Of a DNA stretch of 64,000 nucleotides, positions 43,629 to 52,829 are shown piece after piece. Numbering within the stretch: the stretch's first letter is position 1; every line of letters starts with the position of its first letter. Position numbers and translations under genes: made by a program. The notes beneath the pieces were generated by a model that worked only from the letters and a program-made list of their open reading frames with translations, did not search any database and was not told the origin of the DNA. Where the stretch lies: NCBI GenBank assembly GCA_944380065.1, contig CALWGM010000093.1, positions 1 through 64,000 on the forward strand, in the 5' to 3' direction. The stretch is from an uncultured Lachnospiraceae bacterium (GTDB taxonomy: Bacteria > Bacillota > Clostridia > Lachnospirales > Lachnospiraceae).

Positions 43629-43970
43629 TTAAACGGTGATCAGGTGCTCCCCGTTTTTGATCAGCTCTGTCAGCGGCGGCCCCCATTTGCGAAGCGTCAC
43701 TCCCAGCTGTCGGATCTCCTCCGTCAGTCCCAGCTCCTCGGCGCAGGCGATGCAGCCCTCAAACTTCACGCCCCGTTCTGTCGCCTCCCGGAATTCCCGC
43801 TGGATCTCCGCGTTTTCCGCCAAAAGCTTCACCGCAGCGCCCCAGACGATCACAGTGACCTCCTTCCACCAGCCGTTTTTTAGGGAATTTTTTGCGTACA
43901 TCATCACCATCAGTTTTGCTGTGAGCGGATCTGCATTCGTCCATAAAATGTACAGTCTGTCCCGGTTCAT
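43629..43970 (-). CDS. DsrE-family protein
   Basis: This 113-residue protein has the DsrE/F-like fold pattern: a first strand LYILWTNADP, then helix, strand VTVIVWGAAVKLL, and the segment FEGCIACAEELG with two cysteines two residues apart. DsrE-type proteins carry sulfur as a persulfide or bind small ligands. No sulfur-relay partners are nearby, so the role is open. The ATG at 43970 has GAGG before it and fits the family start. The frame could begin ten codons earlier. A near-perfect promoter precedes it and it appears to stand alone. Confidence 0.8.
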   Translation of the reverse strand: MNRDRLYILWTNADPLTAKLMVMMYAKNSLKNGWWKEVTVIVWGAAVKLLAENAEIQREFREATERGVKFEGCIACAEELGLTEEIRQLGVTLRKWGPPLTELIKNGEHLITV

Positions 43971-43999
43971 ATCATCCTCTCCTTTGTCCGTTTTTCTCA

Positions 44000-44028
44000 A
44001 TTATAGTAGATTTTTCCCATAATGACAA
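44000..44028 (-). promoter_or_regulatory. Promoter of the DsrE gene
   Basis: On the minus strand TTGTCA (44023-44028) and a perfect TATAAT (44000-44005) are 17 bases apart, directly after the cold-shock gene's terminator. Confidence 0.75.
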
Positions 44029-44034
44029 CGCGCA

Positions 44035-44063
44035 CAAAAAAGAGAGCCGTCCTCTGACAGCTC
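44035..44063 (-). terminator. Terminator of the cold-shock gene
   Basis: GAGCTGTC and GACGGCTC form an 8-bp stem with one wobble and a four-base loop, followed by TCTTTTTT on the minus strand. Confidence 0.8.
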
Positions 44064-44112
44064 CCTCAGCATTAGTATTATCCATTTATGTATCCGGATC
44101 TGATCCGTAAGA

Positions 44113-44313
44113 CTAAACCCGTCTCACGTTAGCGGCCTGCACGCCCTTGTCGCCCTCGACAACGTCGAACTCCACCGCTTCATTCTCCTTCAGTTCCTTG
44201 AATCCATCCATATCAATGGCGGAAAAGTGAACGAAGATATCATTTCCCTCTGCATCTGAAATAAAACCATACCCCTTTTTGGCACTGAACCATTTCACTG
44301 TACCCTGCTGCAT
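44113..44313 (-). CDS. csp: Cold-shock protein (CspA family)
   Basis: This 66-residue single OB-fold protein binds RNA and single-stranded DNA as a chaperone. RNP1 KGYGFI (13-18) and RNP2 IFVHF (26-30) are intact, framed by [15 protein letters not shown] at the start. A strong GGAGGAAG ribosome binding site precedes the ATG. It has its own TTGACA promoter and terminator, so it is a monocistronic unit. The leader is about 45 bases, shorter than the long thermosensor leader of E. coli cspA. Confidence 0.97.
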   Translation of the reverse strand: MQQGTVKWFSAKKGYGFISDAEGNDIFVHFSAIDMDGFKELKENEAVEFDVVEGDKGVQAANVRRV

Positions 44314-44364
44314 AAACGCTTCCTCCTAAAACTTGCACAAAAAATATGCTTTCATCACTGTTTA

Positions 44365-44393
44365 AAAATAGCACAAACACAGAGTTTTGTCAA
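44365..44393 (-). promoter_or_regulatory. Promoter of the cold-shock gene
   Basis: On the minus strand a perfect TTGACA (44388-44393) and TATTTT (44365-44370) are 17 bases apart. Confidence 0.7.
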
Positions 44394-44482
44394 CAGAGGA
44401 AACAGTTTTTGTTATAAATATACAACAATTTTCCCACATTTTCTCCTAAATGCTTTCGGGAATTTGCACAATTTTCTTTTAT

Positions 44483-45430
44483 TCAGAATTCACCGCCGTC
44501 TTCCCCGGCCTGCCGCGTCTCTTCCTGCTTATCATAGGAGACCGTCACCTGGGGGAACGGAAGCTCAATGCCGTTTTCATCCAGGGCATATTTGATATTC
44601 TCTGTCATCCGCCATTTGACTTCCCAGTAGTCCTCGGTCTTCACCCAGACCCGGATGCCCATTTCCACAGCGCTCTCCCCCAACTGATTGACAAACACCA
44701 GCTTGGATTCATTTTCCAGGCATTTTTCCTCAGCGTCCACCACCTGCCGCAGGACCTCCTTCGCATGGCGGATATCCGCATGGTAGGAAATCCCCACATT
44801 GATATCCACCCGCCGCTTATCCTGCTGGGTCATGTTGGTCAGGCTTCCATTGGAAAGCGCCCCGTTCGGCAGAATGATCGTCTGGTTATCCACCGTCAGC
44901 AGCTTCGTGTAAAACAGCTGGATTTCCGTCACGGTTCCCTCATTCTGGTTATTATCCTCGCGGATATAATCGCCCACCACAAAGGGTTTCAGCAGAAGGA
45001 TCAGCACACCTCCGGCAAAATTGGACAGGGAACCCTGCAGCGCCAGGCCGATGGACAGCCCCACAGACCCGATCACGGCGATCACGGAACTGGCTGTGAT
45101 ACCGAACCGTCCCAATATGATCATGATCAGGATAAAATGCAGGCCCACATTCGCCAGATGGTCGAAGAACTGCTTCACACCCTCATCCAAATTCGTCCGC
45201 CCTAAAAATTTCCGGATAAATTTCCGCACCACTTTGATCAGCCTGCGTCCCACTAAGAACACAATGATCACGATGATCAGCTTTACCAGAAAATTCAGCA
45301 CCGTCGGCATGGAATCCTGAAAATAGTCGATCAGCATGTCCCAGGTGAAAAACTGCACCTTACTGTTCATGGAATCCGCAATATTCTCTGTCACTTCCTG
45401 CGCCACATCACTGCTCAGAATAAATTTCAT
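44483..45430 (-). CDS. mscS: Small-conductance mechanosensitive channel (MscS family)
   Basis: This 315-residue channel opens under membrane tension to release solutes on osmotic downshock. Membrane helices lie near 44-62, 90-110 and 112-135. The last is the Gly/Ala pore helix with SVGLSIGLALQGSLSNFAGGVLILL. The beta domain (GDYIREDNNQNEGTVTEIQL) and C-terminal alpha-beta part follow. The N-terminal 40 residues are polar, unlike E. coli MscS but common in Firmicutes. The ribosome binding site is GAGGTGGGG. It follows the DUF1015 gene, and I see no terminator between them. Confidence 0.93.
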   Translation of the reverse strand: MKFILSSDVAQEVTENIADSMNSKVQFFTWDMLIDYFQDSMPTVLNFLVKLIIVIIVFLVGRRLIKVVRKFIRKFLGRTNLDEGVKQFFDHLANVGLHFILIMIILGRFGITASSVIAVIGSVGLSIGLALQGSLSNFAGGVLILLLKPFVVGDYIREDNNQNEGTVTEIQLFYTKLLTVDNQTIILPNGALSNGSLTNMTQQDKRRVDINVGISYHADIRHAKEVLRQVVDAEEKCLENESKLVFVNQLGESAVEMGIRVWVKTEDYWEVKWRMTENIKYALDENGIELPFPQVTVSYDKQEETRQAGEDGGEF

Positions 45431-45521
45431 TCCCCACCTCTATCTCTCATATCCAGTATTTCTTTCCGTCTCGCTTCGCCGGGTACCTGTTTATCCGCCC
45501 GGACTCCGTTCAGAAAAACCC

Positions 45522-46760
45522 TCAGGCAAGCGCATGGATGAACAGCCCGCTCCTCAGCTTCGGTTCAAACCAGGTGGATTTGGGCGGCATCAAAAGACCG
45601 GCATCCGCCACTGCAAACAATTCCCCGATGGATGTGGGATACATGGCAAAAGCCGCCTTTGCATCCGTATGGCAGCGCCGCTCCAGCTCACCGGTTCCGC
45701 GGATCCCGCCCACGAAATCAATCCGGCCATCGGTTTTCGGATCTTTGATCCCCAAAACCGGATCCAGCAGCAATTCCTGCAGCAGGGAAACATCCAGCCC
45801 CTTGACCGGATCTTCCTTCTGATCCTCTTTGCGGATCCTGCAAAGATACCAGCTATCCTCCAGAAACATGGTAAAGGTTCCCTTTTCCCGGGGTCTTTTT
45901 TCCCCGCCGGAAAGTTCGGAAACTTCAAAAATTTCCCGCATCTTTTTCAGCAGTTCCCCGGCCGTCAGGCCGTTTAAGTCTTTCACCACCCGGTTATAAT
46001 CCATAATATGAAGCTCCTCGTCCGGGAATAACACCGAAAGGAAATAGTTAAACTCCTCCGACCCGTCATAATCCGGATGCTCTGCCCGGCGCTTTTGCCC
46101 CACCCTGACGGCAGAAGCGGCGCGGTGATGGCCGTCCGCAATATAAATACTGCCGATCCCGGCAAACGCCTCCTGAATACTGCGAACCGCTTCTTCGCCG
46201 CGGATCACCCAAACCCGGTGGGCGACGCCGTCCGGAGATATAAAATCATATTCCGGCTCCGCTTTTTTCTGCTCTGTCACCACAGCGCGGATCGCCTCAT
46301 CCGCCCGGTAAGCCAGGAAAATCGGTCCGGTCTGGGCATCACAGGCATCCACATGGCAGATCCGGTCTTTTTCCTTCTCCGCCCGGGTATTCTCATGCTT
46401 CTTAATCACGCCGTTTTCATAATCGTCAATGGAGGCGCAGGCGACAATCCCGGTCTGCGTCCTGCCATCCATCGTCAGTTCATAAATATAATAACAGGGC
46501 CTTTCATCCCGGATAAAATCGCCTTTCTCCACCATCTCCCACAGGGTGTCATGGGCTCTCTGGTAAACCTCCGGCGCATACGTATCCACCGAGTCGTCAA
46601 ACTGTGTCTCCGCCCGGTCAATCTTCAGAAAAGACTCCGGCTCCCTCTCTACTTCCGCTTTCGCTTCCTGCCTGTTGTAGACATCATAGGGGAGCGCCGC
46701 GATCCGCGCCGCTTTTTCCCGGCAGGGACGGATCCCCGCAAATGGCCTGATCACCGCCAT
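45522..46760 (-). CDS. DUF1015 family protein
   Basis: This 412-residue protein begins with the family signature MAVIRPFAGIRP and ALPYDVYNRQEA, contains IYIADGHHRAASAV near residue 200 and ends with DAGLLMPPKSTWFEPKLRSGLF. It looks soluble and cytoplasmic. Its function is not established. It follows serC and serA, and no phosphoserine phosphatase (serB) is in the window, so a role in phosphoserine or serine metabolism is a reasonable guess from context. A strong terminator separates it from serA. The ATG at 46760 has a GAGAGGA site and matches the family start better than the longer frame to 46820. Confidence 0.85.
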   Translation of the reverse strand: MAVIRPFAGIRPCREKAARIAALPYDVYNRQEAKAEVEREPESFLKIDRAETQFDDSVDTYAPEVYQRAHDTLWEMVEKGDFIRDERPCYYIYELTMDGRTQTGIVACASIDDYENGVIKKHENTRAEKEKDRICHVDACDAQTGPIFLAYRADEAIRAVVTEQKKAEPEYDFISPDGVAHRVWVIRGEEAVRSIQEAFAGIGSIYIADGHHRAASAVRVGQKRRAEHPDYDGSEEFNYFLSVLFPDEELHIMDYNRVVKDLNGLTAGELLKKMREIFEVSELSGGEKRPREKGTFTMFLEDSWYLCRIRKEDQKEDPVKGLDVSLLQELLLDPVLGIKDPKTDGRIDFVGGIRGTGELERRCHTDAKAAFAMYPTSIGELFAVADAGLLMPPKSTWFEPKLRSGLFIHALA

Positions 46761-46829
46761 ATTGTATTCCTCTCTTTCTGCTGTCCGCCCGCAGATATCG
46801 GATACCTGCCCGTACAGCAATCATAATTC

Positions 46830-46875
46830 CCAAAAACCGGGAATCCGGACAGAAGCATCTGCCGAAATTCCCGGT
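46830..46875 (-). terminator. Terminator of serA
   Basis: ACCGGGAAT/ATTCCCGGT (46836-46844 with 46867-46875) is a 9-bp perfect outer stem with a second internal stem, followed by TTTTTG on the minus strand. Confidence 0.78.
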
Positions 46876-46888
46876 CATTCATCCGTTT

Positions 46889-48052
46889 TTATTTTACAAC
46901 CCTGATCTTCAGCACGCCATCGATCGCGGACAGTTTTTCCACGATCTCATCGGTTGCCGGAGCATCCAGGTCAATCAGGGAGTACGCGTAATCGCCGCGG
47001 CTCTTATTGGTCATATCAGAAATATTGATTCCTGCGTCCCCAAGAATCGCCGTGTACTGGCTGATGGTATTCTTCACATTCTTATGAAGGATCGCGATCC
47101 GTCCCGCGCCGGAGCAAACGCCCATGTTGCAGTCCGGATAATTTACAGAATGCGTGATATTGCCGTTCTCCACATAGTCCACCAGTTCATTGACCGCCAT
47201 GATCGCACAGTTATCCTCGGACTCTGCAGTGGAAGCCCCTAAGTGAGGGGTTACGATGCAGTTTTTCACGCCTGCGGTTGTCGGGTTCGGGAAATCCACC
47301 ACATACTTGCGGACCTTTCCTGCCTCTAAGGCTTCTACCATGGCAGCTTCGTCCACCAATGTATCCCGGGAGAAGTTCAGCACAACCACATTTTCTTTCA
47401 TGGATGCGATAGCCTCCCTGCTGATCATGCCCTTCGTGGAATCCAGAAGCGGCACATGGATCGTGATAAAATCACACTGCCTATAAATTTCATCTGCTGA
47501 AAGCACATGCTGTACATGCTGGGAAACATGCCATGCCGCGTTGACAGACAGATAAGGATCATACCCCAACACCTTCATGCCGAGCTCTACCGCCGCGTTC
47601 GCCACACGCACGCCGATGGCTCCCAGGCCGATGACGCCCAATGTCTTGCCCTGGATCTCCGTACCGGCAAATGCCTTTTTCGCCTTCTCTGTCGCCTTTG
47701 CAATACCCGGATCATCCTGATTGTCTTTCACCCACTGGATGCCTCCGGTGATGTCACGGCAGGCCAGCAGCATACCGGCAATCACCAGTTCCTTCACCCC
47801 GTTGGCATTGGCGCCGGGAGTATTAAATACAACAATACCCTTCTCTGCGCACTGATCCAGGGGAATATTGTTCACGCCCGCGCCTGCACGCGCAACCGCC
47901 AGCATGGACTCCGGGAAATCCAGGTCATGCATGGCCGCGCTTCTGACCAGGGCTACGTCCGCCTCCGCGAAGTCTTCCGTCTTTTCATAAGTATCCGGGA
48001 ACAAATCCAGACCGCAGGCTGCGATCGGATTCAAGCAGGTATATTTTGCCAT
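46889..48052 (-). CDS. serA: D-3-phosphoglycerate dehydrogenase
   Basis: This 387-residue enzyme oxidises 3-phosphoglycerate to phosphohydroxypyruvate with NAD, the first serine step. The nucleotide-binding domain has LGVIGLGAIGVRVANAA, the catalytic Arg/Glu/His set includes NFSRDTLVDE and TPHLGAST, and a C-terminal ACT domain (about 315-387, AGINISDMTNKSRGDYAYSLIDLD) may bind serine for feedback control. The start at 48052 is preferred because the GAGG site abuts an ATG nine bases upstream. It follows serC by about 38 bases and ends at a terminator. Confidence 0.95.
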   Translation of the reverse strand: MAKYTCLNPIAACGLDLFPDTYEKTEDFAEADVALVRSAAMHDLDFPESMLAVARAGAGVNNIPLDQCAEKGIVVFNTPGANANGVKELVIAGMLLACRDITGGIQWVKDNQDDPGIAKATEKAKKAFAGTEIQGKTLGVIGLGAIGVRVANAAVELGMKVLGYDPYLSVNAAWHVSQHVQHVLSADEIYRQCDFITIHVPLLDSTKGMISREAIASMKENVVVLNFSRDTLVDEAAMVEALEAGKVRKYVVDFPNPTTAGVKNCIVTPHLGASTAESEDNCAIMAVNELVDYVENGNITHSVNYPDCNMGVCSGAGRIAILHKNVKNTISQYTAILGDAGINISDMTNKSRGDYAYSLIDLDAPATDEIVEKLSAIDGVLKIRVVK

Positions 48053-48090
48053 TTTATTCATCCTCTTTTCACTGTTCTGTCTTTGCAGAT

Positions 48091-49173
48091 TTATTTGTTT
48101 TCCGCCTCAAATTTCTTCATAAACTCTACAAGAGCCTTTACACCCTCGATGGGCATTGCATTGTAGATGGATGCGCGCATGCCGCCGACGGTTCTGTGGC
48201 CCTTCAGGTTCTCAAGACCTGCAGCCTTTGCTTCCTTGACAAACTTCGCCTCCAGGTCTTTATCGCCGATGACAAAGGGAACATTCATCAGGGAACGGTC
48301 TTCCTTGCGGACAGTACCCCTGAACATGGTATTGTTGTCCAGGTAATCATACAGGATCGCCGCTTTCTCCTCATTTCTCTTTTTCATTGCCTCCAGGCCG
48401 CCCAGGCTCTTAATCCATTTGAACACCTTGCCGCAGATATAGATACCATAGCAGGGCGGGGTGTTGTACATGGAGCCCTTGTCTGCCATCAGCTTTAAGT
48501 TCATCATGGTCGGCACATACTCCGGCAGGTCATCACGGAGCAGATCCTCGCGGATGATCACGATCTGTACGCCGGACGGTCCGATATTCTTCTGAACCCC
48601 GCCGTAGATCACGCCGTATTTCTCTACATCAATCGGCTCAGACAGGAAGCAGGAAGACACATCCGCCACCAGGATCTTGCCTTTGGTATTCGGCAGCTCA
48701 TGGAACACGGTGCCGTAAATGGTATTGTTCTGGCAGATATAAACGTAATCCGCATCCTCAGAAACCGGCAGGTCTGAGCAGTCCGGAATATAGCTGTAGG
48801 TCTGATCCTCAGAAGAGGCGATCACATTTGCCTTTCCGTATTTTTTGGCCTCCTGCCATGCCTTTTTCGCCCACTGGCCGGTGATGATATAATCCGCAAC
48901 ACCGTTTTTCATCAGGTTCATGGGAATCGTCGCGAAATGAAGCGTCGCGCCGCCCTGTAAGAATAATACTTTATAATTGTCCGGGATCCCCATCAGGTCG
49001 CGCAGATCTGCCTCTGCCTCATCAATGATCTCCTGGAACATGGAAGAACGATGGCTCATCTCCATCACAGACATGCCGCATCCGCGGTAATCCATCATCT
49101 CTTCCTGTGCCTCTTTCAGCACCTCCACCGGCAACACTGCCGGACCTGCCGAGAAATTGTACACTCTGCTCAT
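48091..49173 (-). CDS. serC: Phosphoserine aminotransferase
   Basis: This 360-residue PLP enzyme converts phosphohydroxypyruvate to phosphoserine with glutamate. It begins with VYNFSAGPAVLPVEVL, and the PLP lysine is in GGVQKNIGPSGV near residue 193. GCGMSVMEMSHRS and a GHRTVGGMRASIYNAMP C-terminus are family marks. It is followed by serA and lies about 144 bases downstream of ilvB. I see no clear promoter or terminator in that gap, so it may be read from the leuB promoter. The ribosome binding site is AGGAGG. Confidence 0.96.
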   Translation of the reverse strand: MSRVYNFSAGPAVLPVEVLKEAQEEMMDYRGCGMSVMEMSHRSSMFQEIIDEAEADLRDLMGIPDNYKVLFLQGGATLHFATIPMNLMKNGVADYIITGQWAKKAWQEAKKYGKANVIASSEDQTYSYIPDCSDLPVSEDADYVYICQNNTIYGTVFHELPNTKGKILVADVSSCFLSEPIDVEKYGVIYGGVQKNIGPSGVQIVIIREDLLRDDLPEYVPTMMNLKLMADKGSMYNTPPCYGIYICGKVFKWIKSLGGLEAMKKRNEEKAAILYDYLDNNTMFRGTVRKEDRSLMNVPFVIGDKDLEAKFVKEAKAAGLENLKGHRTVGGMRASIYNAMPIEGVKALVEFMKKFEAENK

Positions 49174-49317
49174 TTTTTTACCCTCCTATATTGCCGGCCG
49201 CACACACACAACATGCGAATCGGCGAAAATTTATTGCTGCTTCCCACCGCAAATCCTGTGCGGGCGGAAGTAGTGTTCTTTTGTTTTACTCCTGTCTGCT
49301 TCACTCACAGCAGCCGT

Positions 49318-51000
49318 TCAGGACTCAGCCGCCAGATCCTCTTTGTCAAACGCCTCGCTGATGGGCGCTCCCGGCGCCACCATCGGCCATACATTGTCAT
49401 TGCTGCCCACGATACAGTCGATGAGCACAGGCGTCTTCATCTCCAGCGCCTTTGCGAAGGCATCCGCGAACTCTTCCTGTGTGGTCACACGGATCCCCGA
49501 CGCACCCATGCCTTCTGCGATCTTCACAAAATCCACGCCGTCGCCAAATACGGTGTTGGAATAGCGCCCGCCATAAAACAGCTGCTGCCACTGATGAACC
49601 ATGCCCAGCACGCTGTTATTCACTACGATCTGGATCAGCGGAAGCTGCTGGCGCACAGCTGTCATGATTTCATTCATATTCATGCGGAAACAGCCGTCCC
49701 CGGCAATATTGACCACCTGTTTTCCCGGGTTCGCGATCTGTGCCCCGATGGCCGCCCCCAGGCCGTAGCCCATAGTTCCCAGGCCGCCGGAAGAAAGAAA
49801 CGTCCGCGGGCTTGCATACTTATAATACTGCGCCGCCCACATCTGATGCTGTCCCACTTCCGTCACAATGATGGCGTCTCCCATGGTCTGACGGTAAATC
49901 TCCTCCATAATAAATGGCCCGGTCAGACCTGATTCCGTATAATGCATGGGGTATTTCTCTCCCAGCTCCTGTACCTGCTGCATCCATTCCGCATGCTCCT
50001 GCTGGTCAAGCATCTTGTTCAGGCGGATCAGGATCTCATTGATATCCCCGATCACGCTGGCATCTGTCTGGATGTTTTTATTGATCTCCGCCGGATCCAC
50101 ATCAAACTGCAGGATCTTCGCATTCTGGGCGTAACGCCTGGCATCCCCGATCACACGGTCGCTGAAGCGGACGCCGATGGCGATCAGAAGGTCGCAGGTG
50201 CTGACCCCGTAATTGGAAGCCTTGGTGCCATGCATTCCCAGCATTCCGGTATAGCGGGGGCTGGTGCCGTCAAAAGCTCCTTTCCCCATCAGAGAATCAC
50301 AGACAGGCGCGTCAACCAGCTCCACAAACTTCGCCAGCTGCCGGCTGGCTCCCGAGATCACTGCGCCGCCGCCCACGAAAATGTAAGGCTTTTTCGACTC
50401 CCGGATCAGGTCTGCCGCCGTCTGCAGATCCTCCTCCGTAATGTGTTCCGTGGAACGTTTCACCGGCACAGCCTGCTGGAAGGAAAACTCTGCCTTCGCA
50501 GCGGTCACATCCTTCGGAATATCCACCAGCACCGGTCCCGGCCGGCCGGTCTGCGCGATCTTAAATGCGCGGCGGATCACCTTCGCCAGGTCATTTACAT
50601 CCTTTACAATAAAGTTATGCTTGGTAATCGGCGTTGTGATACCTGTAATATCCACTTCCTGAAAACTGTCCTTCCCAAGAAGGGAAACACCCACATTGCA
50701 GGTGATCGCCACCAGCGGGACAGAATCCATATAGGCGGTGGCGATCCCGGTCACCAGATTGGTCGCCCCCGGTCCTGATGTGGCAAAACAAACGCCGGTC
50801 TTTCCTGTGGAACGCGCATAACCGTCGGCCGCGTGGGACGCACCCTGTTCATGAGAAGTCAGCACATGGCGGATCTCATCGCTGTGTTTATACAACTCAT
50901 CATATACGTTCAAAATCGCGCCGCCCGGATACCCGAATACAGTATCCACACCCTGCTCCTTTAAACATTCTATAACGATTTCAGCTCCTGTCAACTGCAT
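49318..51000 (-). CDS. ilvB: Acetolactate synthase, large (catalytic) subunit
   Basis: This 560-residue thiamine-diphosphate and FAD enzyme makes acetolactate or acetohydroxybutyrate, the first common step of valine, leucine and isoleucine synthesis. The catalytic Glu lies in LTSHEQGASHAADGYAR (about residue 50). The thiamine-binding motif near residue 430 is GDGCFRMNMNEIMTA. No regulatory small subunit (ilvN/ilvH) is adjacent, so it must be elsewhere or the large subunit acts alone. It lies 102 bases after ilvD, in a gap with a hairpin. The ribosome binding site is GGGG-type. Confidence 0.95.
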   Translation of the reverse strand: MQLTGAEIVIECLKEQGVDTVFGYPGGAILNVYDELYKHSDEIRHVLTSHEQGASHAADGYARSTGKTGVCFATSGPGATNLVTGIATAYMDSVPLVAITCNVGVSLLGKDSFQEVDITGITTPITKHNFIVKDVNDLAKVIRRAFKIAQTGRPGPVLVDIPKDVTAAKAEFSFQQAVPVKRSTEHITEEDLQTAADLIRESKKPYIFVGGGAVISGASRQLAKFVELVDAPVCDSLMGKGAFDGTSPRYTGMLGMHGTKASNYGVSTCDLLIAIGVRFSDRVIGDARRYAQNAKILQFDVDPAEINKNIQTDASVIGDINEILIRLNKMLDQQEHAEWMQQVQELGEKYPMHYTESGLTGPFIMEEIYRQTMGDAIIVTEVGQHQMWAAQYYKYASPRTFLSSGGLGTMGYGLGAAIGAQIANPGKQVVNIAGDGCFRMNMNEIMTAVRQQLPLIQIVVNNSVLGMVHQWQQLFYGGRYSNTVFGDGVDFVKIAEGMGASGIRVTTQEEFADAFAKALEMKTPVLIDCIVGSNDNVWPMVAPGAPISEAFDKEDLAAES

Positions 51001-51068
51001 AATCCAAGTTCCCCTTTTCTACTGTCCGTCTCACACAGACCTGTTTCTCCTGTATATACACCGGATCC

Positions 51069-51092
51069 GGGATCCCGCCGCGGCAGGATCCC
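51069..51092 (-). other. GC-rich hairpin between ilvD and ilvB
   Basis: GGGATCC and GGATCCC (51069-51075, 51086-51092) flank an inner palindromic GCCGCGG core. There is no T tract, so it is more likely an RNA processing or stability element than a terminator. Confidence 0.45.
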
Positions 51093-51102
51093 CGTCTCCA
51101 TC

Positions 51103-52776
51103 TTATTCTTCGCCAGGCACTTTTAAGATTGCGCCTGTATTTCCGGATGTTACCATCGCCTGGTAACGTCTTAAGTAGCCGGTTGTGACCTTCGGCTCTC
51201 TCGGCTGCCATTTTGCTCTTCTTGCAGCCAGCTCCTCATCGGACACCTTCATGTTCAACGTGTTGGCATTGATATCGATCTGGATGATATCTCCCTCTTC
51301 CACCAAGGCAATGGGGCCGCCCACTGCCGCCTCGGGAGACACATGGCCGATGGCCGCGCCTCTGGAAGCGCCGGAGAAACGTCCGTCTGTGATCAGGGCT
51401 ACCGTAGAGCCAAGCCCCATACCAACGATAGCGGAGGTGGGATTCAGCATCTCTCTCATACCAGGGCCGCCCTTCGGTCCCTCATAGCGGATCACCACCA
51501 CGTCGCCCTCATGGATCTTGCCGCCCTTGATCGCTGCGATGGCATCTTCCTCACAGTCAAATACTCGGGCCGGACCCTCGTGCGCCAGCATCTCCGGAGC
51601 CACCGCGGAACGTTTTACCACAGCGGAGTCGGGAGCCAGGTTTCCTTTCAGCACAGCGATACCTCCCGTCTTGCTGTAAGGGTTATCAATGGGACGGATC
51701 ACTTCCGGATTGCGGTTTACAGCGCCTTTGATATTCTCGCCCACCGTCTTTCCTGTTACCGTCATACAGTCTGTATGCAGGAGACCCAGCTTGTTCAGCT
51801 CCGCCATAACAGCCTGGATACCGCCGGCCTCATTCAGATCCTCCATATATGTGGGGCCTGCAGGCGCCAGATGGCAGAGGTTCGGCGTCCGGTCGCTCAT
51901 CTCGTTGGCAATGTCCAGATTGATCTCCACGCCCGCCTCATGCGCGATGGCCGGGAGATGGAGCATGGTATTGGTAGAACAGCCAAGAGCCATATCCATG
52001 GTCAGGGCGTTCATAAATGCATCCTTTGTCATGATGTCCAGCGGACGGATGTTCTTTCTCCACATCTCCATAACAGCCATGCCGGCATGTTTTGCCAGCT
52101 GGATCCTGGCTGAATAAGGCGCCGGGATCGTTCCGTTCCCGGGAAGACCCATACCGATGGTCTCGGTCAGGCAGTTCATGGAGTTTGCGGTATACATACC
52201 GGAGCAGGATCCGCAGGTAGGGCAGACATTCCGCTCAAAATTCGTCACATCATCTTCCGTCATCAGCCCCGCCTCATAGGAGCCAACCGCCTCAAACATG
52301 GAGGAAAGACTTCTCTTCTTTCCGTCCACATGACCGGCCAGCATCGGGCCGCCGCTGACAAATACCGTGGGGATGTTCAGTCTGGCTGCCGCCATCAGAA
52401 GCCCCGGTACATTCTTATCACAGTTGGGAATCATCACCAGCGCGTCAAACTGATGCGCCAGCGCCATACACTCGGTGGAATCCGCGATCAGGTCACGGGT
52501 CACCAGGGAATATTTCATGCCGATATGCCCCATGGCAATACCGTCGCACACAGCAATGGCCGGGAACACGATGGGCGTACCGCCTGCCATAGCCACGCCA
52601 AGTTTGGCCGCCTCTGTGATCTTGTCCAGATGCATATGGCCGGGCACGATCTCATTGTAAGAGCTTACGATACCTACCAGGGGGCGATCCAGCTCTTCCT
52701 TCGTGTATCCAAGAGCATTAAACAGGGATCTTGCGGGTGCCTGCTGCATTCCCGATTTTGCGTTGTCACTTCTCAT
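51103..52776 (-). CDS. ilvD: Dihydroxy-acid dehydratase
   Basis: This 557-residue iron-sulfur enzyme dehydrates dihydroxy acids to the 2-oxo acids of valine and isoleucine. Cluster cysteines appear in [11 protein letters not shown] and in [19 protein letters not shown]. The C-terminal [21 protein letters not shown] and [24 protein letters not shown] are family marks. It is second in the leuB-ilvD-ilvB unit, starting 53 bases after leuB. Standard length. Confidence 0.97.
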   Translation of the reverse strand: MRSDNAKSGMQQAPARSLFNALGYTKEELDRPLVGIVSSYNEIVPGHMHLDKITEAAKLGVAMAGGTPIVFPAIAVCDGIAMGHIGMKYSLVTRDLIADSTECMALAHQFDALVMIPNCDKNVPGLLMAAARLNIPTVFVSGGPMLAGHVDGKKRSLSSMFEAVGSYEAGLMTEDDVTNFERNVCPTCGSCSGMYTANSMNCLTETIGMGLPGNGTIPAPYSARIQLAKHAGMAVMEMWRKNIRPLDIMTKDAFMNALTMDMALGCSTNTMLHLPAIAHEAGVEINLDIANEMSDRTPNLCHLAPAGPTYMEDLNEAGGIQAVMAELNKLGLLHTDCMTVTGKTVGENIKGAVNRNPEVIRPIDNPYSKTGGIAVLKGNLAPDSAVVKRSAVAPEMLAHEGPARVFDCEEDAIAAIKGGKIHEGDVVVIRYEGPKGGPGMREMLNPTSAIVGMGLGSTVALITDGRFSGASRGAAIGHVSPEAAVGGPIALVEEGDIIQIDINANTLNMKVSDEELAARRAKWQPREPKVTTGYLRRYQAMVTSGNTGAILKVPGEE

Positions 52777-52829
52777 TTTCCATGTCTCCTTTTATAAAAA
52801 ATAGTTCTGTCAACTGTGGGATTTTCTCT

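Noticed and set aside
44314..44450. Long regulatory leader of the cold-shock gene
   Set aside because: The TTGACA promoter places the RNA start about 45 bases before the ATG, too short for a cspA-like thermosensor.
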